Origin: Acinetobacter sp. NCu2D-2
GTDB lineage: Bacteria > Pseudomonadota > Gammaproteobacteria > Pseudomonadales > Moraxellaceae
Direction: 5' to 3'
Assembly: GCF_001647675.1 (NCBI RefSeq)
Contig: NZ_CP015594.1
Coordinates: forward strand, 1,178,001-1,242,000
Length of the DNA: 64,000 bases
A program made the position numbers and the translations under genes. Shown here in pieces: positions 27,191-37,328 of the stretch. The notes beneath the pieces are model-generated. The model did no database searches. It saw nothing but the letters and a program-made list of their open reading frames with translations, and was not told where the DNA came from. Each line of letters opens with the position of its first letter. Positions within the stretch are counted from its first letter, which is position 1.

Positions 27191-28183
27191 ATGGTTCATT
27201 CAAAGTTATTATTCACTTTTTCGCTTATATCGAGCATTTTTCTAACTGCGTGTAATAAGAGCGAAGCACCAAAAGTTGAAACGGCTGCTGCAGAAGCAAG
27301 CTATAAAGCAGATACTGTGCGCATTGGTTATCAACGTTCATCAACACTGATGACTTTATTAAAAGAAACCGGGGAACTTGAGCAACAACTGGCTGAAAAG
27401 AAAGTCAAAGTCAGCTGGCATGAATTTACCAGTGGTCAACCACTGGCTGAGGCGCTCAATGTTGGCAGTATTGATGTCACCGCCGATGTTGCTGACACCG
27501 TACCTGTCTTTGCACAAGCAGCGAAAGCCAATCTCACTTATTATGTAAAAGAAACAGCATCACCTAATGCACAAGCGATTTTGATTCCACAAAACTCTTC
27601 GATTAACACCGTTGCAGATTTAAAAGGTAAAAAGATTGCAGTGACTAAAGCTGCAGGTAGTCACTATCTATTAATTGCTGCTTTAAATAAAGCGGGCTTA
27701 AGTTTTAAAGATATTGAACCTGCATGGTTAAGTCCAGCAGATGGTCGTGCGGCATTTGAACATGGTGGTGTCGATGCATGGGTAACATGGGAACCGTATG
27801 TATCAAGTGGTACAGTCGTGCAACATGCGAAGATTCTAGCTTCTGGCGAGGGCTTGGCAAGCTATACACGTTATTACTTAACTGGGCATAAATTTGCTCA
27901 GGAAAATCCAGCCATCTTAAATGACATCGTCAATGCATTAAAAGAAAAAGCGGCTTGGGTAAAACAAAATCCCGACGATGCAGCAAAAGTCCTTGCACCT
28001 TTATGGGGTAATTTACCAACAGAAGTTGTTTTAAAAGCGAATGCAAATCGTAGCTATGATGTTCAAGGCGTCGTATTAGATGACATGCCAGAGCAACAAA
28101 AAATTGCGGATGCTTTCTTTAATGAAAAGCTGATTCCAAATACGATTGATGCAAAATCGTCAGATATTTATCCATTGAAATAA
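27191..28183 (+). CDS. Sulfonate/taurine-type ABC transporter substrate-binding lipoprotein
   Basis: This 330-aa periplasmic binding protein of the SsuA/NMT1-like family is anchored as a lipoprotein: the signal peptide ends in SIFLTAC with the lipobox Cys at about residue 21. Family features are RIGYQRSSTLMTLLK, NVGSIDVTADVADTVP, and DLKGKKIAVTKAAGSHYLL. ATG 27191 is chosen over an upstream TTG because the signal peptide begins there. No permease or ATPase gene adjoins it. A rhodanese gene follows about 75 bp later, hinting at a sulfur-metabolism context. Confidence 0.9.
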   Translation: MVHSKLLFTFSLISSIFLTACNKSEAPKVETAAAEASYKADTVRIGYQRSSTLMTLLKETGELEQQLAEKKVKVSWHEFTSGQPLAEALNVGSIDVTADVADTVPVFAQAAKANLTYYVKETASPNAQAILIPQNSSINTVADLKGKKIAVTKAAGSHYLLIAALNKAGLSFKDIEPAWLSPADGRAAFEHGGVDAWVTWEPYVSSGTVVQHAKILASGEGLASYTRYYLTGHKFAQENPAILNDIVNALKEKAAWVKQNPDDAAKVLAPLWGNLPTEVVLKANANRSYDVQGVVLDDMPEQQKIADAFFNEKLIPNTIDAKSSDIYPLK

Positions 28184-28190
28184 TACGTAA

Positions 28191-28217
28191 AAGCCTCGAA
28201 ACAATCGGGGCTTTTTT
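28191..28217 (+). terminator. Terminator after the binding-protein gene
   Basis: The stem AAGCCTCGA/TCGGGGCTT (one wobble pair) with a 5-base loop is followed by TTTT. It separates the binding protein from the rhodanese gene, so the two are not simply one operon. Confidence 0.8.
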
Positions 28218-28259
28218 ACTTGCATAAATAAATAGCCTAAGCAAATTTAGAGATCTTCC

Positions 28260-29855
28260 ATGTCAAATATTCCAGAACTTAATTTTGTTCAAATCCGAGA
28301 AAAACTCATCAATGGTGAAGAAATTGCAATCGTTGACCTGCGCGAAGAACATATCTATGCGCAAGCGCATCCGCTGTTTAGTACCAATATTTCGCTTTCT
28401 CGTTTAGAAATAGAAATTCTTAATCGTATACCACGTTTAGATACCACGATTGTTATTTATGATGATGCAGATGGTCGCGTAGAACGTGCATTTGAAAAAT
28501 TGACACGTTATGGCTATAACCGAGTTCATGTCCTGCAAGGGGGAGTTCAGGCATGGGAGCGTGATGGTGGTGAGCTATTTATAGATGTAAATTCTGCTAC
28601 CAAAGCCTTTGGTGAATGGGTCGAACATTTTAAACATACGCCGTCTTTAAGTGCTGAAGAAGTGCTAGCCAAAATTGATGCGAATGAAAATATCGTGATT
28701 TTGGATGCACGCCGTTTTGATGAATATAACACCATGAGTATTCCAACAGGTCAAAGTGTGCCAGGCGCTGAATTGGTTTTACGTGCACCATCATTAGTCA
28801 AAGATGAAAATACGACGATTATTGTCAATTGTGCTGGACGTACAAGAAGCATTATCGGAACACAGTCTTTGGTCAATGCAAAAATTAATCATCCCGTTTA
28901 TGCACTTCGAAATGGCACTATTGGTTGGACTTTAGCAGGTCAGGAACTAGCGCACGGTCAACAGAAATCCTTTAAAGATCAAAAAACATCGCTGAAACCT
29001 GAACTTTTAGAAAATGCAAAAGATTTAGCACAACGTGCCAAGGTGAAGACAATTTCTTTGGATGTGTTAAATACATTAAAAGCAGATGCTACACGCACGA
29101 CCTATGTATTTGATGTGCGTGATGAAGATGAATATATTACAGGACATCTTGCGGGTTCAAAATGGGTGGCTGGCGGGCAATTGGTTCAGGAAACTGACCA
29201 TAATGCTGCTGTAAGAGGTGCGCGTATTGTACTGATTGATGATCAACTCATACGTGCTTATATGACAGCTTCGTGGTTAGGACAAATGAATTGGGAAGTC
29301 TATGTTTTAGACACGGATTTTAGTGCAGTATTGACTGAGCAAGGGGCTTGGCAGCCGAATGTGCCTGCGAGTAAAGCCATTTCAACCCTTACACCACAGC
29401 AACTTGTTGATTTGCAGCAACAGCGCGATGTCGCAATTTGGGATGTTCTACCTTTTGCACAATATAAAAAAGGACATATTCCAGATGCTGCTTGGTTACT
29501 CAAAGCTGATGCGATTGAATTGATCCAGAAACCTGAATGGCAAGCCAAAGACGTGATTGTGCTGACATGTGGTAAATCTGTATTAGCCAAGTTTGCAGCC
29601 GAAGACATAGAGCCATACTTAGCGGAACATCAAACACTTTATGTACTTGAAGGTGGAAATACAGGCTGGAAAACGGCTGGATTTCAATTGGTGACTGATA
29701 ATGTCATTACATTGTCTGCGCAAATTGATCGTTATAAACGTCCCTATGAAGGAACAGACAACTCTCGTGAAGCAATGCAAGCATATTTGGATTGGGAGTT
29801 TGGACTTGTAGATCAATTGAAAAAAGATGGCACACACGGCTTCTTTGTGGTTTAA
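28260..29855 (+). CDS. Four-domain rhodanese-like sulfurtransferase
   Basis: This 531-aa cytoplasmic protein is built from four tandem rhodanese domains (about residues 8-108, 128-232, 262-362 and 376-475) and a short tail. Only domains 2 and 4 have the persulfide-forming Cys (Cys191 in NCAGRTRS, Cys437 in TCGKSV). Domains 1 and 3 have Asp at the equivalent loop (YDDADGR, LIDDQLI) and are probably structural. It would transfer sulfane sulfur from thiosulfate or a persulfide to an acceptor; acceptor unknown. The neighbouring sulfonate-type binding protein supports a sulfur role. Confidence 0.9.
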   Translation: MSNIPELNFVQIREKLINGEEIAIVDLREEHIYAQAHPLFSTNISLSRLEIEILNRIPRLDTTIVIYDDADGRVERAFEKLTRYGYNRVHVLQGGVQAWERDGGELFIDVNSATKAFGEWVEHFKHTPSLSAEEVLAKIDANENIVILDARRFDEYNTMSIPTGQSVPGAELVLRAPSLVKDENTTIIVNCAGRTRSIIGTQSLVNAKINHPVYALRNGTIGWTLAGQELAHGQQKSFKDQKTSLKPELLENAKDLAQRAKVKTISLDVLNTLKADATRTTYVFDVRDEDEYITGHLAGSKWVAGGQLVQETDHNAAVRGARIVLIDDQLIRAYMTASWLGQMNWEVYVLDTDFSAVLTEQGAWQPNVPASKAISTLTPQQLVDLQQQRDVAIWDVLPFAQYKKGHIPDAAWLLKADAIELIQKPEWQAKDVIVLTCGKSVLAKFAAEDIEPYLAEHQTLYVLEGGNTGWKTAGFQLVTDNVITLSAQIDRYKRPYEGTDNSREAMQAYLDWEFGLVDQLKKDGTHGFFVV

Positions 29856-29872
29856 ACACAATCAAAAAAGAA

Positions 29873-29903
29873 ATAACCAAACTCATGAAATGGGTTTGGT
29901 TAT
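29873..29903. other. Hairpin downstream of the rhodanese gene
   Basis: The stem ATAACCAAAC/GTTTGGTTAT lies 17 bp after the stop codon. There is no T-run, so it is either a weak terminator or an mRNA-end structure. Confidence 0.35.
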
Positions 29904-30053
29904 GTAAAATGAAGGAGTTCAGTTTTATATTTTGGATTTGATCCAGCTTTCGCTGCTAATAAAACAGCCAATTACCCCCAAAACAGTTCAGAAAATAAGA
30001 ACTTCCTGTCATACTAGCTACATATAAGAAACATCTATGCAGAGGTAGCGATC

Positions 30054-31103
30054 GTGATTTCAGTGGGTATTGTTGGTGGTACAGGTTATACAGGCGTTGA
30101 ACTTTTACGTCTTTTATTACGTCACCCAAATGTACAAGTAACAACACTGACTTCGCGTACTGAAGCAGGTCGCCGCGTAGACGATATGTTCCCAAGTTTA
30201 CGTGGTCATACCGATCTTCAATTTTCAGATTTAAATATTGAAGTATTAAAAGCATGTGATGTGGTGTTTTTTGCAACACCGCATGGTGTGGCTATGAAAC
30301 ATGCAGAAGAGTTAGTGGCTGCGAATACCAAAGTCATCGACTTGGCTGCAGACTTCCGTTTACAAGACTTAGAACAGTTTGAAAAATGGTATGGTTTAGA
30401 GCATGCCTGCCCAGCGCTTCTTAAAGAATCTGTATATGGTCTTTCAGAATTAAACCGTGAAAAAATTAAGCAAGCCAATGTGATTGGTAACCCAGGTTGT
30501 TATCCAACAACCGTTCAATTGGGTCTTGCACCTGTTTTAAAATCTGCAGAAGCTTTGGTTAAACCTGAGAGCATTATTATAGATGCTAAATCAGGCGTAT
30601 CAGGTGCAGGGCGTAAAGCAAGTCTTGGCATGATCTATTCTGAAAATGCAGATAACTTCAAGGCTTATGGCGTTGCGGGACATCGTCATCATCCTGAAAT
30701 TGTGGAAGCGCTTGAAAATATCTCAGGTCAAAAAGGTGTGTTTGAACATATCTTATTTGTTCCTCATTTGGTGCCAATGATCCGCGGTATGTTGTCGACG
30801 ATCTACATTGATTTAACCGAAGCAGGTCAGTCAGCTGATTTACAAGCATTGTATGAAGCATTTTATGCTAACGAAGCATTCGTTGATGTTATGCCAGCTG
30901 GCAGTTCACCAGAAACACGTTCTGTGCGTGGTGCAAACCAGCTCCGTATTGCACTTTATAAACCACAACCAACGAAGCTTGTGATTTTAGTGGCTCAAGA
31001 TAACTTGGTAAAAGGTGCAGCAGGTCAAGCAATTCAAAACATGAATTTGATGTTTGGATTTAAAGAAGATGCTGGTTTAACTCAAATTGGTTTATTACCA
31101 TAA
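30054..31103 (+). CDS. argC: N-acetyl-gamma-glutamyl-phosphate reductase
   Basis: This 349-aa enzyme reduces N-acetylglutamyl phosphate to the semialdehyde with NADPH in arginine biosynthesis. The nucleotide motif [17 protein letters not shown] (from residue 5) and the catalytic Cys in GNPGCYPT (about residue 150) are present, as is the later AGHRHHPEI. The start is GTG 30054 with AGAGG about 8 bases upstream. It lies far from argF in this window, so the arginine genes are scattered. Confidence 0.95.
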   Translation: MISVGIVGGTGYTGVELLRLLLRHPNVQVTTLTSRTEAGRRVDDMFPSLRGHTDLQFSDLNIEVLKACDVVFFATPHGVAMKHAEELVAANTKVIDLAADFRLQDLEQFEKWYGLEHACPALLKESVYGLSELNREKIKQANVIGNPGCYPTTVQLGLAPVLKSAEALVKPESIIIDAKSGVSGAGRKASLGMIYSENADNFKAYGVAGHRHHPEIVEALENISGQKGVFEHILFVPHLVPMIRGMLSTIYIDLTEAGQSADLQALYEAFYANEAFVDVMPAGSSPETRSVRGANQLRIALYKPQPTKLVILVAQDNLVKGAAGQAIQNMNLMFGFKEDAGLTQIGLLP

Positions 31104-31178
31104 AAAAACGTATTTGAACTTCACACACATTTAAATTTCGATTTAAATGTGTGTCTTGAATAAAGAAAAGAGATCACT

Positions 31179-31931
31179 ATGACGCAGCAAGAGTCAAACG
31201 ATACTAACCTCTATCACGAGTATGATAAAAAAGCATGGACGAAAACCAATATGCCTCTGGTTATTGGTGGCGTTATTATTGCTGTCAGCAGTGGTTTATT
31301 AGGTTATACAGTTGGACATCGTCAAGGTCTCACTGTGGTTGGTTTCGATGCAGATGCAGAACAATTGGTTGAAGTGGTGCAAAAGCAGAAAGCCAGCCTA
31401 GAAACATTGAATAAAAACTATAATGCAGCCGTTCAGGAACGTGATCTCGCTGTAAGTAATTCAAATGACCTGTATACCGCGATGAAAGTTGCACGTGATG
31501 AATATGCACAAGCTGAAAGCTTAAGTGTGATTTATCGTGAAATTTTACGCCAACGTGGTGGGATTGCATTGGCAGTTCAGCATTTAGGTATTAAACCACT
31601 GCCTGAAAATGCCTTTGAATATCACCTTGATTTAGTTCAAGTGAGCCCAAATCGTGCGCGTGCTACAGGTACAGTCGAAATACGTTTAATCAAGGGTACC
31701 GAAATTTTGGTTGTACCACTTGAAGATAAAAACTTTAATTTTGAAAATTTTGAGCGTCTTACAGGTCGTTGGACGATGCCAAAAGGCTTTGTTCCACAAT
31801 TCGTTGAAGTTCGCTTATCCGGTGGTTCTAAACCTGTGGCACGTCGCTTCAGTTGGGGTCAGGGTAAACCAATCGAAAACCAATCTGCATTTTTGTCTGA
31901 AATTCCTCAAACAGCCGCAAATGCAAATTAA
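31179..31931 (+). CDS. DUF6776-like membrane-anchored coiled-coil protein
   Basis: This 250-aa protein has one N-terminal membrane helix (about residues 24-46, [21 protein letters not shown]), a coiled coil (about 62-118) and a beta-rich periplasmic C-terminal domain (about 140-235). This architecture matches the DUF6776 family. Function is unknown; the layout suggests an envelope protein. It sits between argC and clpS-clpA without an obvious terminator, so it may be co-transcribed with clpS. Confidence 0.75.
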   Translation: MTQQESNDTNLYHEYDKKAWTKTNMPLVIGGVIIAVSSGLLGYTVGHRQGLTVVGFDADAEQLVEVVQKQKASLETLNKNYNAAVQERDLAVSNSNDLYTAMKVARDEYAQAESLSVIYREILRQRGGIALAVQHLGIKPLPENAFEYHLDLVQVSPNRARATGTVEIRLIKGTEILVVPLEDKNFNFENFERLTGRWTMPKGFVPQFVEVRLSGGSKPVARRFSWGQGKPIENQSAFLSEIPQTAANAN

Positions 31932-31948
31932 GTGTGAATATTAATTTT

Positions 31949-32362
31949 ATGCCAAGCAACAAGCGTCATATGTCTCTAAGCGACATTCAGAATTCTTTTT
32001 TCCAGTCTGGTATAATTGACTGGCATCTAAATCCGCGCCTAGAAAATGAATCTTTTGATGATGAAGATTCTGACATTGCAGTGCAAACGGCACCACCAGA
32101 AATTAAACGACCGCCCATGTATGCTGTTGTTTTATTGAACGATGATTACACCCCAATGGAGTTTGTAATCGAAATTTTACAACAATACTTTGCAATGAAT
32201 CTTGACCAAGCCACACAAGTAATGCTAACTGTACATTATGAAGGAAAAGGTGTTGCTGGGGTCTATCCAAGAGACATTGCAGAGACCAAAGCGAACCAAG
32301 TCAATAATTACGCTCGATACCAAGGTCATCCTTTATTGTGCCAAATCGAGCCTAAAGATTAA
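31949..32362 (+). CDS. clpS: ATP-dependent Clp protease adaptor ClpS
   Basis: This N-end-rule adaptor captures proteins with bulky hydrophobic N-termini and delivers them to ClpAP. The conserved core [23 protein letters not shown], given here as family order, starts about residue 52 and includes the NDDYTPMEF binding-pocket motif. The N-terminal arm (about 50 residues) is longer than in E. coli. Start is uncertain: GTG 31934, ATG 31949, ATG 31970 and a later GTG are all in frame and none has a good ribosome site. clpA follows 9 bp downstream. Confidence 0.88.
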   Translation: MPSNKRHMSLSDIQNSFFQSGIIDWHLNPRLENESFDDEDSDIAVQTAPPEIKRPPMYAVVLLNDDYTPMEFVIEILQQYFAMNLDQATQVMLTVHYEGKGVAGVYPRDIAETKANQVNNYARYQGHPLLCQIEPKD

Positions 32363-32371
32363 GGGGGTTGC

Positions 32372-34648
32372 ATGCTCAGTCGTCAATTAGAAGTATCACT
32401 ACGTTTGGCTGTAAGCATGGCTCGTCAGAAGAGACATGAGTTCCTGACTGTAGAACATTTATTATTGGCATTACTTGACAATGATTCTGCTGTAAATGCA
32501 TTAAAAGCATGCGGTGCAGATATTATTGTGCTTCGAAAAGAACTTGAAGAATACGTCGAACAACATACCCCTAAATTGGGTGAAAATAACGAACAAGCCC
32601 CACATCCGACTGAGAGTTTTGACCGCATTTTACAGCGTGCCATTTTCCACGTTCAATCGAGCGGTGGAGATCGTACTGTAGAAGGTGCGGATATCTTAGT
32701 TGCAATGTATTCTGAGCGTGATTCTTTTGCGGTTTATCTGTTAAAACGTCATCAAATCAATCGTTTGACCTTAACCCAATATTTGGCTCACGGTACACGT
32801 AAAGAAGAAGTTCAAGCTGAAGAAGAAATTGAAGAACTCGATGGTGAGTCAACTTCTTCTAGTTCTTCGGGGCCACTCGATCTTTACACGACAAATCTCA
32901 ATATTGAAGCGCAAAAAGGTAAAACCGATCCATTGATTGGACGCGAAAAAGAGATTGAACGAGCTGCACAAATTCTATGTCGCCGTCGTAAAAATAACCC
33001 GCTGCTAGTAGGTGATCCAGGTGTAGGTAAAACATCGATTGCTGAAGGGTTAGCGTGGTTGATTGTGAATGGTAAAGCACCGAAACCACTTGAAAATGCT
33101 GAAATCTATAGCTTAGATATTGGTGCTTTGGTTGCAGGTACTAAATATCGTGGTGATTTTGAAAAGCGTTTAAAACAACTTTTAAATGCTTTAAAGAAGA
33201 AACCAGATGCAGTACTGTTCATTGATGAAATTCATATGATCATCGGTGCAGGCTCTAGCATGGGTAGCACTATGGACGCATCGAACCTCATCAAGCCTGC
33301 TTTAGCTAATGGTTCTTTACGCTGCATCGGTTCAACAACGTTCCAAGAATATCGTCAAGTTTTCGAAAAAGATCATGCCTTGTCTCGTCGTTTCCAAAAA
33401 ATTGATGTCAATGAGCCATCAATCACTGAAACAATCGACATTTTACGTGGTTTAAAAACCAAGTTCGAAGAATTCCATTCAGTTCAATATGACGATCAAG
33501 CTTTGGTGTCTGCGGTAGAGTTATCGGCGAAGTTTATTAATGATCGTTTCTTGCCCGATAAAGCCATTGATGTCATTGATGAAGCAGGCGCGCAGCGCCG
33601 TCTTAAAGCTGAGCAAGAAGATACTTTAATTACTGTTGAAAACATTGAAGACATTGTGTCTAAAATTGCACGTATTCCACCAAAAACTGTATCTAAAGAT
33701 GATAAGACAGTTTTAGAAAATCTTGAACGTGATCTGAAACGTGTAGTCTTTGGTCAAGACGAAGCAATTGAAGCACTCGCTTCAGCGATTAAACTGTCTC
33801 GTGCTGGCTTGAAGTCGCCAGATAAACCAGTGGGTAGTTTTGTATTTGCTGGTCCTACTGGTGTTGGTAAAACTGAAGTCACCAAGCAGCTTGCCAAACT
33901 TATGGGTGTAGAGCTTGTTCGTTTCGATATGTCTGAGTATATGGAACGTCACGCAGTATCCCGTTTAATTGGTGCACCTCCAGGTTATGTTGGTTTCGAC
34001 CAGGGTGGTTTGCTGACTGATGCGATTCATAAAAATCCACATTGTGTTCTACTCTTGGATGAAATTGAAAAAGCGCATCCAGATGTGTTTAACCTGTTAT
34101 TACAAATTATGGATCATGGCTCGTTAACCGATAATAACGGTCGTAAGTCAGATTTCCGTAATGTGGTATTGGTTCTGACTACGAATATTGGTGCGGAAAG
34201 TATTTCTCGTGTCAGCATTGGTTTTATGGATCAAGACAATAGCAATGATAACCAAGAGGCAATGAAAAAAGCATTCTCACCAGAGTTCCGAAACCGTTTA
34301 GATGGTGTGATTCAATTTAAAGCACTGCAGACCACAATCATTGAAAATGTCGTGGATAAGTTCCTGACAGAGCTTCAAGCACAATTGGATGAGAAGAAAG
34401 TTATTCTGGAAGTGGATCAATCTGCTCGTGAATGGATGGCTGAAAATGGCTATGACCGCTTGATGGGTGCTCGTCCAATGCAACGTCTAATTCAGGAACA
34501 TTTGAAGAAACCACTTGCTGAAATGATTCTGTTTGGTGAACTTGCAGAAAACGGCGGTAATGTTGCTGTATCTGTGAAGAAAGAAAATGGCAAAGCAGTA
34601 GGTTTAAATCTTGAAGTATTTGAAGATTCTACGGCTGAACCTGCTTAA
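32372..34648 (+). CDS. clpA: ATP-dependent Clp protease ATP-binding subunit ClpA
   Basis: This 758-aa AAA+ unfoldase forms hexamers that feed proteins to ClpP. It has two N-domain repeats (about 1-140), the first ATPase module with Walker A GDPGVGKT (214-221) and Walker B VLFIDEIH, and the second with GPTGVGKT (about 490) and LLLDEIEKAH. A loop with SIGFMDQ probably docks to ClpP. It is preceded by an AAGGGGG ribosome site 9 bp after clpS and is followed by a strong terminator. Confidence 0.97.
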   Translation: MLSRQLEVSLRLAVSMARQKRHEFLTVEHLLLALLDNDSAVNALKACGADIIVLRKELEEYVEQHTPKLGENNEQAPHPTESFDRILQRAIFHVQSSGGDRTVEGADILVAMYSERDSFAVYLLKRHQINRLTLTQYLAHGTRKEEVQAEEEIEELDGESTSSSSSGPLDLYTTNLNIEAQKGKTDPLIGREKEIERAAQILCRRRKNNPLLVGDPGVGKTSIAEGLAWLIVNGKAPKPLENAEIYSLDIGALVAGTKYRGDFEKRLKQLLNALKKKPDAVLFIDEIHMIIGAGSSMGSTMDASNLIKPALANGSLRCIGSTTFQEYRQVFEKDHALSRRFQKIDVNEPSITETIDILRGLKTKFEEFHSVQYDDQALVSAVELSAKFINDRFLPDKAIDVIDEAGAQRRLKAEQEDTLITVENIEDIVSKIARIPPKTVSKDDKTVLENLERDLKRVVFGQDEAIEALASAIKLSRAGLKSPDKPVGSFVFAGPTGVGKTEVTKQLAKLMGVELVRFDMSEYMERHAVSRLIGAPPGYVGFDQGGLLTDAIHKNPHCVLLLDEIEKAHPDVFNLLLQIMDHGSLTDNNGRKSDFRNVVLVLTTNIGAESISRVSIGFMDQDNSNDNQEAMKKAFSPEFRNRLDGVIQFKALQTTIIENVVDKFLTELQAQLDEKKVILEVDQSAREWMAENGYDRLMGARPMQRLIQEHLKKPLAEMILFGELAENGGNVAVSVKKENGKAVGLNLEVFEDSTAEPA

Positions 34649-34663
34649 AATTTTCAAAGAGAA

Positions 34664-34690
34664 AAACCCGTGTTTACACGGGTTTTTTTG
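34664..34690 (+). terminator. Terminator after clpA
   Basis: The stem AAACCCGTG/CACGGGTTT with a 4-base loop is followed by TTTT, ending the clpSA transcript. Confidence 0.9.
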
Positions 34691-34719
34691 TATATTTCAT
34701 TTGAGTAGAATTAAAAAAG

Positions 34720-35079
34720 ATGATGACTGATTTTTCATTGACTAAACTTATGGTCACCGTAGGATTATTTTTTCTGACGGCTTTGATGGAAATACTGGGG
34801 TGTTATTTTCCTTATCTAATTTTAAATCAGGGGCGTAGTCAGTGGCTATGGATTCCAACCATATTGGCTCTGGCTACATTTGTCTGGTTACTGACATTAC
34901 ATCCTGCTGCATCTGGACGTATTTATGCCGCTTATGGTGGTATCTATATTTGTTCAGCACTCTTATGGCTACGTTATGTTGATCAAATTGCACTGACCCG
35001 TTGGGACTTTCTGGGTGGATGTATCGTCATGGCAGGTGCACTGCTGATTATTCTGCAGCCACAAGGTTTTGTGCGCTAA
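34720..35079 (+). CDS. YnfA family small membrane protein
   Basis: This 119-aa inner-membrane protein has four predicted helices and resembles the YnfA/UPF0060 branch of the drug/metabolite transporter superfamily. The conserved end of the family, RIYAAYGGIYICSALLWLR, is visible at about residues 67-85. Small-multidrug-resistance-like efflux has been proposed for YnfA, but substrate here is unknown. Either of two adjacent ATG codons could be the start; 34720 is used. Confidence 0.88.
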   Translation: MMTDFSLTKLMVTVGLFFLTALMEILGCYFPYLILNQGRSQWLWIPTILALATFVWLLTLHPAASGRIYAAYGGIYICSALLWLRYVDQIALTRWDFLGGCIVMAGALLIILQPQGFVR

Positions 35080-35088
35080 AGTTAATAG

Positions 35089-35553
35089 TTAGAGTTTGCA
35101 ATCTTGTTGTTTTAGTTCGAGTTCATAAGACTTTTCAGGTGAACTGAGTTTAAATTCAACTTTATAAGGATTTTGTCGTTGGTACTGATGCTCATAAAAA
35201 ATGCTGCAATTCTTTTGCAGGTGATGGTGAATCAGTTTTTTAACTTCCTTTGTCCCCATTTCTTGTTCAAACTGGCTAAAGTCAGGAGTAATGATCAGAC
35301 CTTTAATTTCAGAATGATTGGCTGTCAGGGAAAATTGCTCAATAATTAAATTCTCATCAATTTTAATCGGTAAGGTTTTAGAGTCTTCAGCAGATAAAAC
35401 CTCAAGAATTTCATTTAGTTGCTTTCTATCTTGTATCTGATATTGTGCATTTAAAATCTTCTTATCTTGTAAATAAGTATCAAAGTCAGAGGCTTGTAGG
35501 CTTAGTGAAGCTATACTGCAAACCAAACCCAGTGCTGCAATTTTCATAGACAT
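35089..35553 (-). CDS. Exported hypothetical protein
   Basis: This 154-aa protein has a classical signal peptide (MKIAALGLVCSIASLSLQA, cleavage about residue 21) and two Cys residues near the C-terminal end that could pair in the periplasm. The mature part is charged and predicted mixed alpha/beta. I do not recognise the family. It is convergent with ynfA and downstream of argF, from which it is separated by a terminator. Confidence 0.7.
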   Translation of the reverse strand: MSMKIAALGLVCSIASLSLQASDFDTYLQDKKILNAQYQIQDRKQLNEILEVLSAEDSKTLPIKIDENLIIEQFSLTANHSEIKGLIITPDFSQFEQEMGTKEVKKLIHHHLQKNCSIFYEHQYQRQNPYKVEFKLSSPEKSYELELKQQDCKL

Positions 35554-35605
35554 ATTGTTATCACTTTATAATATTCTGTTTTCAGTATAATCAATTGCAT
35601 ATAAA

Positions 35606-35627
35606 AAAAGCACCCGAAGGTGCTTTG
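35606..35627 (-). terminator. Terminator after argF
   Basis: A perfect stem AAAGCACC/GGTGCTTT (35607-35614 with 35619-35626) with a CGAA loop is followed by TTTTATA on the minus strand. Confidence 0.88.
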
Positions 35628-35642
35628 ATTTAGACTAATGAA

Positions 35643-36563
35643 TTAGTCTTTTTTTAGGTTTTCATTCAGTAAAAATTCAACCAAAGCTTTTTGAGCATGA
35701 AGGCGGTTTTCAGCTTCATCCCAAACAACTGCATTTTTGTGATCAAGCATATTTTCTGAAATTTCTTCACCACGGTGCGCAGGTAAGCAGTGCATAAATA
35801 AACAATCTGGATGAGCTAGATCCATTAAGCGTTCATTGACTTGGTAATCAGCAAAGGCTTTCTCACGGATTTTTTGTTCTTCTTCCTGACCCATACTTGC
35901 CCAAACGTCAGTCACGATCAAATCTGCATTGACAGCTGCATCTTCTGCAGATTCAACTAATTCTACACAGTGAGCAAATTCAGAAAGGAATTTTTCTTGT
36001 GGCTCATAGCCTTTTGGTGCAGCAATTTTAAGTTTAAAGCCCCACATATGCGCTGCTTCAATATATGAATTACACATATTGTTGCCATCGCCAATCCAAG
36101 CTACAGTTTTGCCTTCAATTGAACCACGATGCTCAATATACGTTTGCATGTCTGCAAGTAACTGACAAGGGTGGTGGTCATCTGTTAAAGCATTGATTAC
36201 TGGAACTTTTGAGTAAGATGCAAAACGTTCAACGATGTCATGACCAAAAGTACGAATCATGACGATATCAAGCATGCTTGAAATAACGCGAGCAGAATCT
36301 TCAACCGGTTCACCACGACCCAATTGTGAGTCACGTGATGAAAGGAAGATCGCGCTACCGCCAAATTGGCTCATGCCAGCTTCAAACGAAACACGTGTAC
36401 GAGTACTCGATTTTTCAAAAATCATACCCATGACTTTACCAACAAATGGTTGGAAAACTTCATTGTTATGCTGCTTACGTTTGAGTTCAATCGCACGTTG
36501 CAAAATTTGGTTAAGTTCTAAAGTCGATAAATCACGTAAAGTTAGAAAGTGACGGAGAGCCAT
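35643..36563 (-). CDS. argF: Ornithine carbamoyltransferase
   Basis: This 306-aa enzyme makes citrulline from ornithine and carbamoyl phosphate in arginine biosynthesis. Signature motifs are [10 protein letters not shown] (carbamoyl phosphate binding), [13 protein letters not shown] and the catalytic [11 protein letters not shown]. The length suits the anabolic ArgF form. It is transcribed alone, ends at a strong terminator, and begins in a gap of about 110 bp from the TetR-family gene. Confidence 0.96.
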   Translation of the reverse strand: MALRHFLTLRDLSTLELNQILQRAIELKRKQHNNEVFQPFVGKVMGMIFEKSSTRTRVSFEAGMSQFGGSAIFLSSRDSQLGRGEPVEDSARVISSMLDIVMIRTFGHDIVERFASYSKVPVINALTDDHHPCQLLADMQTYIEHRGSIEGKTVAWIGDGNNMCNSYIEAAHMWGFKLKIAAPKGYEPQEKFLSEFAHCVELVESAEDAAVNADLIVTDVWASMGQEEEQKIREKAFADYQVNERLMDLAHPDCLFMHCLPAHRGEEISENMLDHKNAVVWDEAENRLHAQKALVEFLLNENLKKD

Positions 36564-36677
36564 CAGTTACTCCACAATAATCGCTGAAAATAAATCATCA
36601 ACAATCAGTTGTTGGTTAGTTAAGAAAAAATACGGAATCAGCTAATATACTATATGAATATCAAATTTCAAAAATAA

Positions 36678-37328
36678 CTAGCGTTTTTGATGAGCGTCTA
36701 AGAAGCGATCGACACAATAACTGATGTAATTGATTATTTCTTGATCTGTTTCGTGCGGTGGAATACCCATTAAAATACGCCATTCCAAATTTCTTAAAAT
36801 ACCAAAGTAAAGCTGTGCTGAAAAAAGCGGATTTTCACAGTGCAGTAAACCTTGTAAGTGAGCTGTTTCTAAGAAATACGCAATTGATTGTTGAATATGT
36901 ACAGGACCACGTTCGTGAATATGCAGGGCAATATCAGGGTCGCGTTGACTTTGTTCCAAAATCAGCCGCATAAATGCTGCATTTTCAGGTTCAAGAATAT
37001 GGCAATAAAAGTTTAATAAAGTATCAATCAGATGTTGGCGTAAATCACAGTTGGTATCTTCAGTATGTACATTTATATCTGCAAAGAACTTCTCCCGACG
37101 GTAATCACAAATTGCCTTAAATAGACCTGCTTTATTCCCAAAATACTTATAAATGGATGCTTTAGAGCCGCCAGCGTGATTCACGATGTCATCTAAGGAA
37201 ACATTGTCATAACCACGTTCTAAAAAAAGCTCAGTGGCTGAGAGCAAAAGTGCAAGACAGCGTTCATGTCCACGCTTGGTTTGTGGGACGTCTTTGGCTA
37301 AAGGCTCAAGCTGAACGTGTTCATGCAT
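36678..37328 (-). CDS. TetR/AcrR family transcriptional regulator
   Basis: This 216-aa repressor-type protein has an N-terminal helix-turn-helix (about residues 20-66; FLERGYDNVSLDDIVNHAGGSKASIYKYF) and a C-terminal ligand domain of the AefR-like type. It is divergent from prpB with about 220 bp between them, so it may control the methylcitrate genes. In other bacteria those are usually run by GntR- or PrpR-type regulators. Its ligand is unknown. Confidence 0.9.
   Translation of the reverse strand: MHEHVQLEPLAKDVPQTKRGHERCLALLLSATELFLERGYDNVSLDDIVNHAGGSKASIYKYFGNKAGLFKAICDYRREKFFADINVHTEDTNCDLRQHLIDTLLNFYCHILEPENAAFMRLILEQSQRDPDIALHIHERGPVHIQQSIAYFLETAHLQGLLHCENPLFSAQLYFGILRNLEWRILMGIPPHETDQEIINYISYCVDRFLDAHQKR

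Noticed and set aside
30218..30478. Open frame antisense to argC
   Set aside because: It lies wholly inside a well-conserved enzyme gene and has no independent support.
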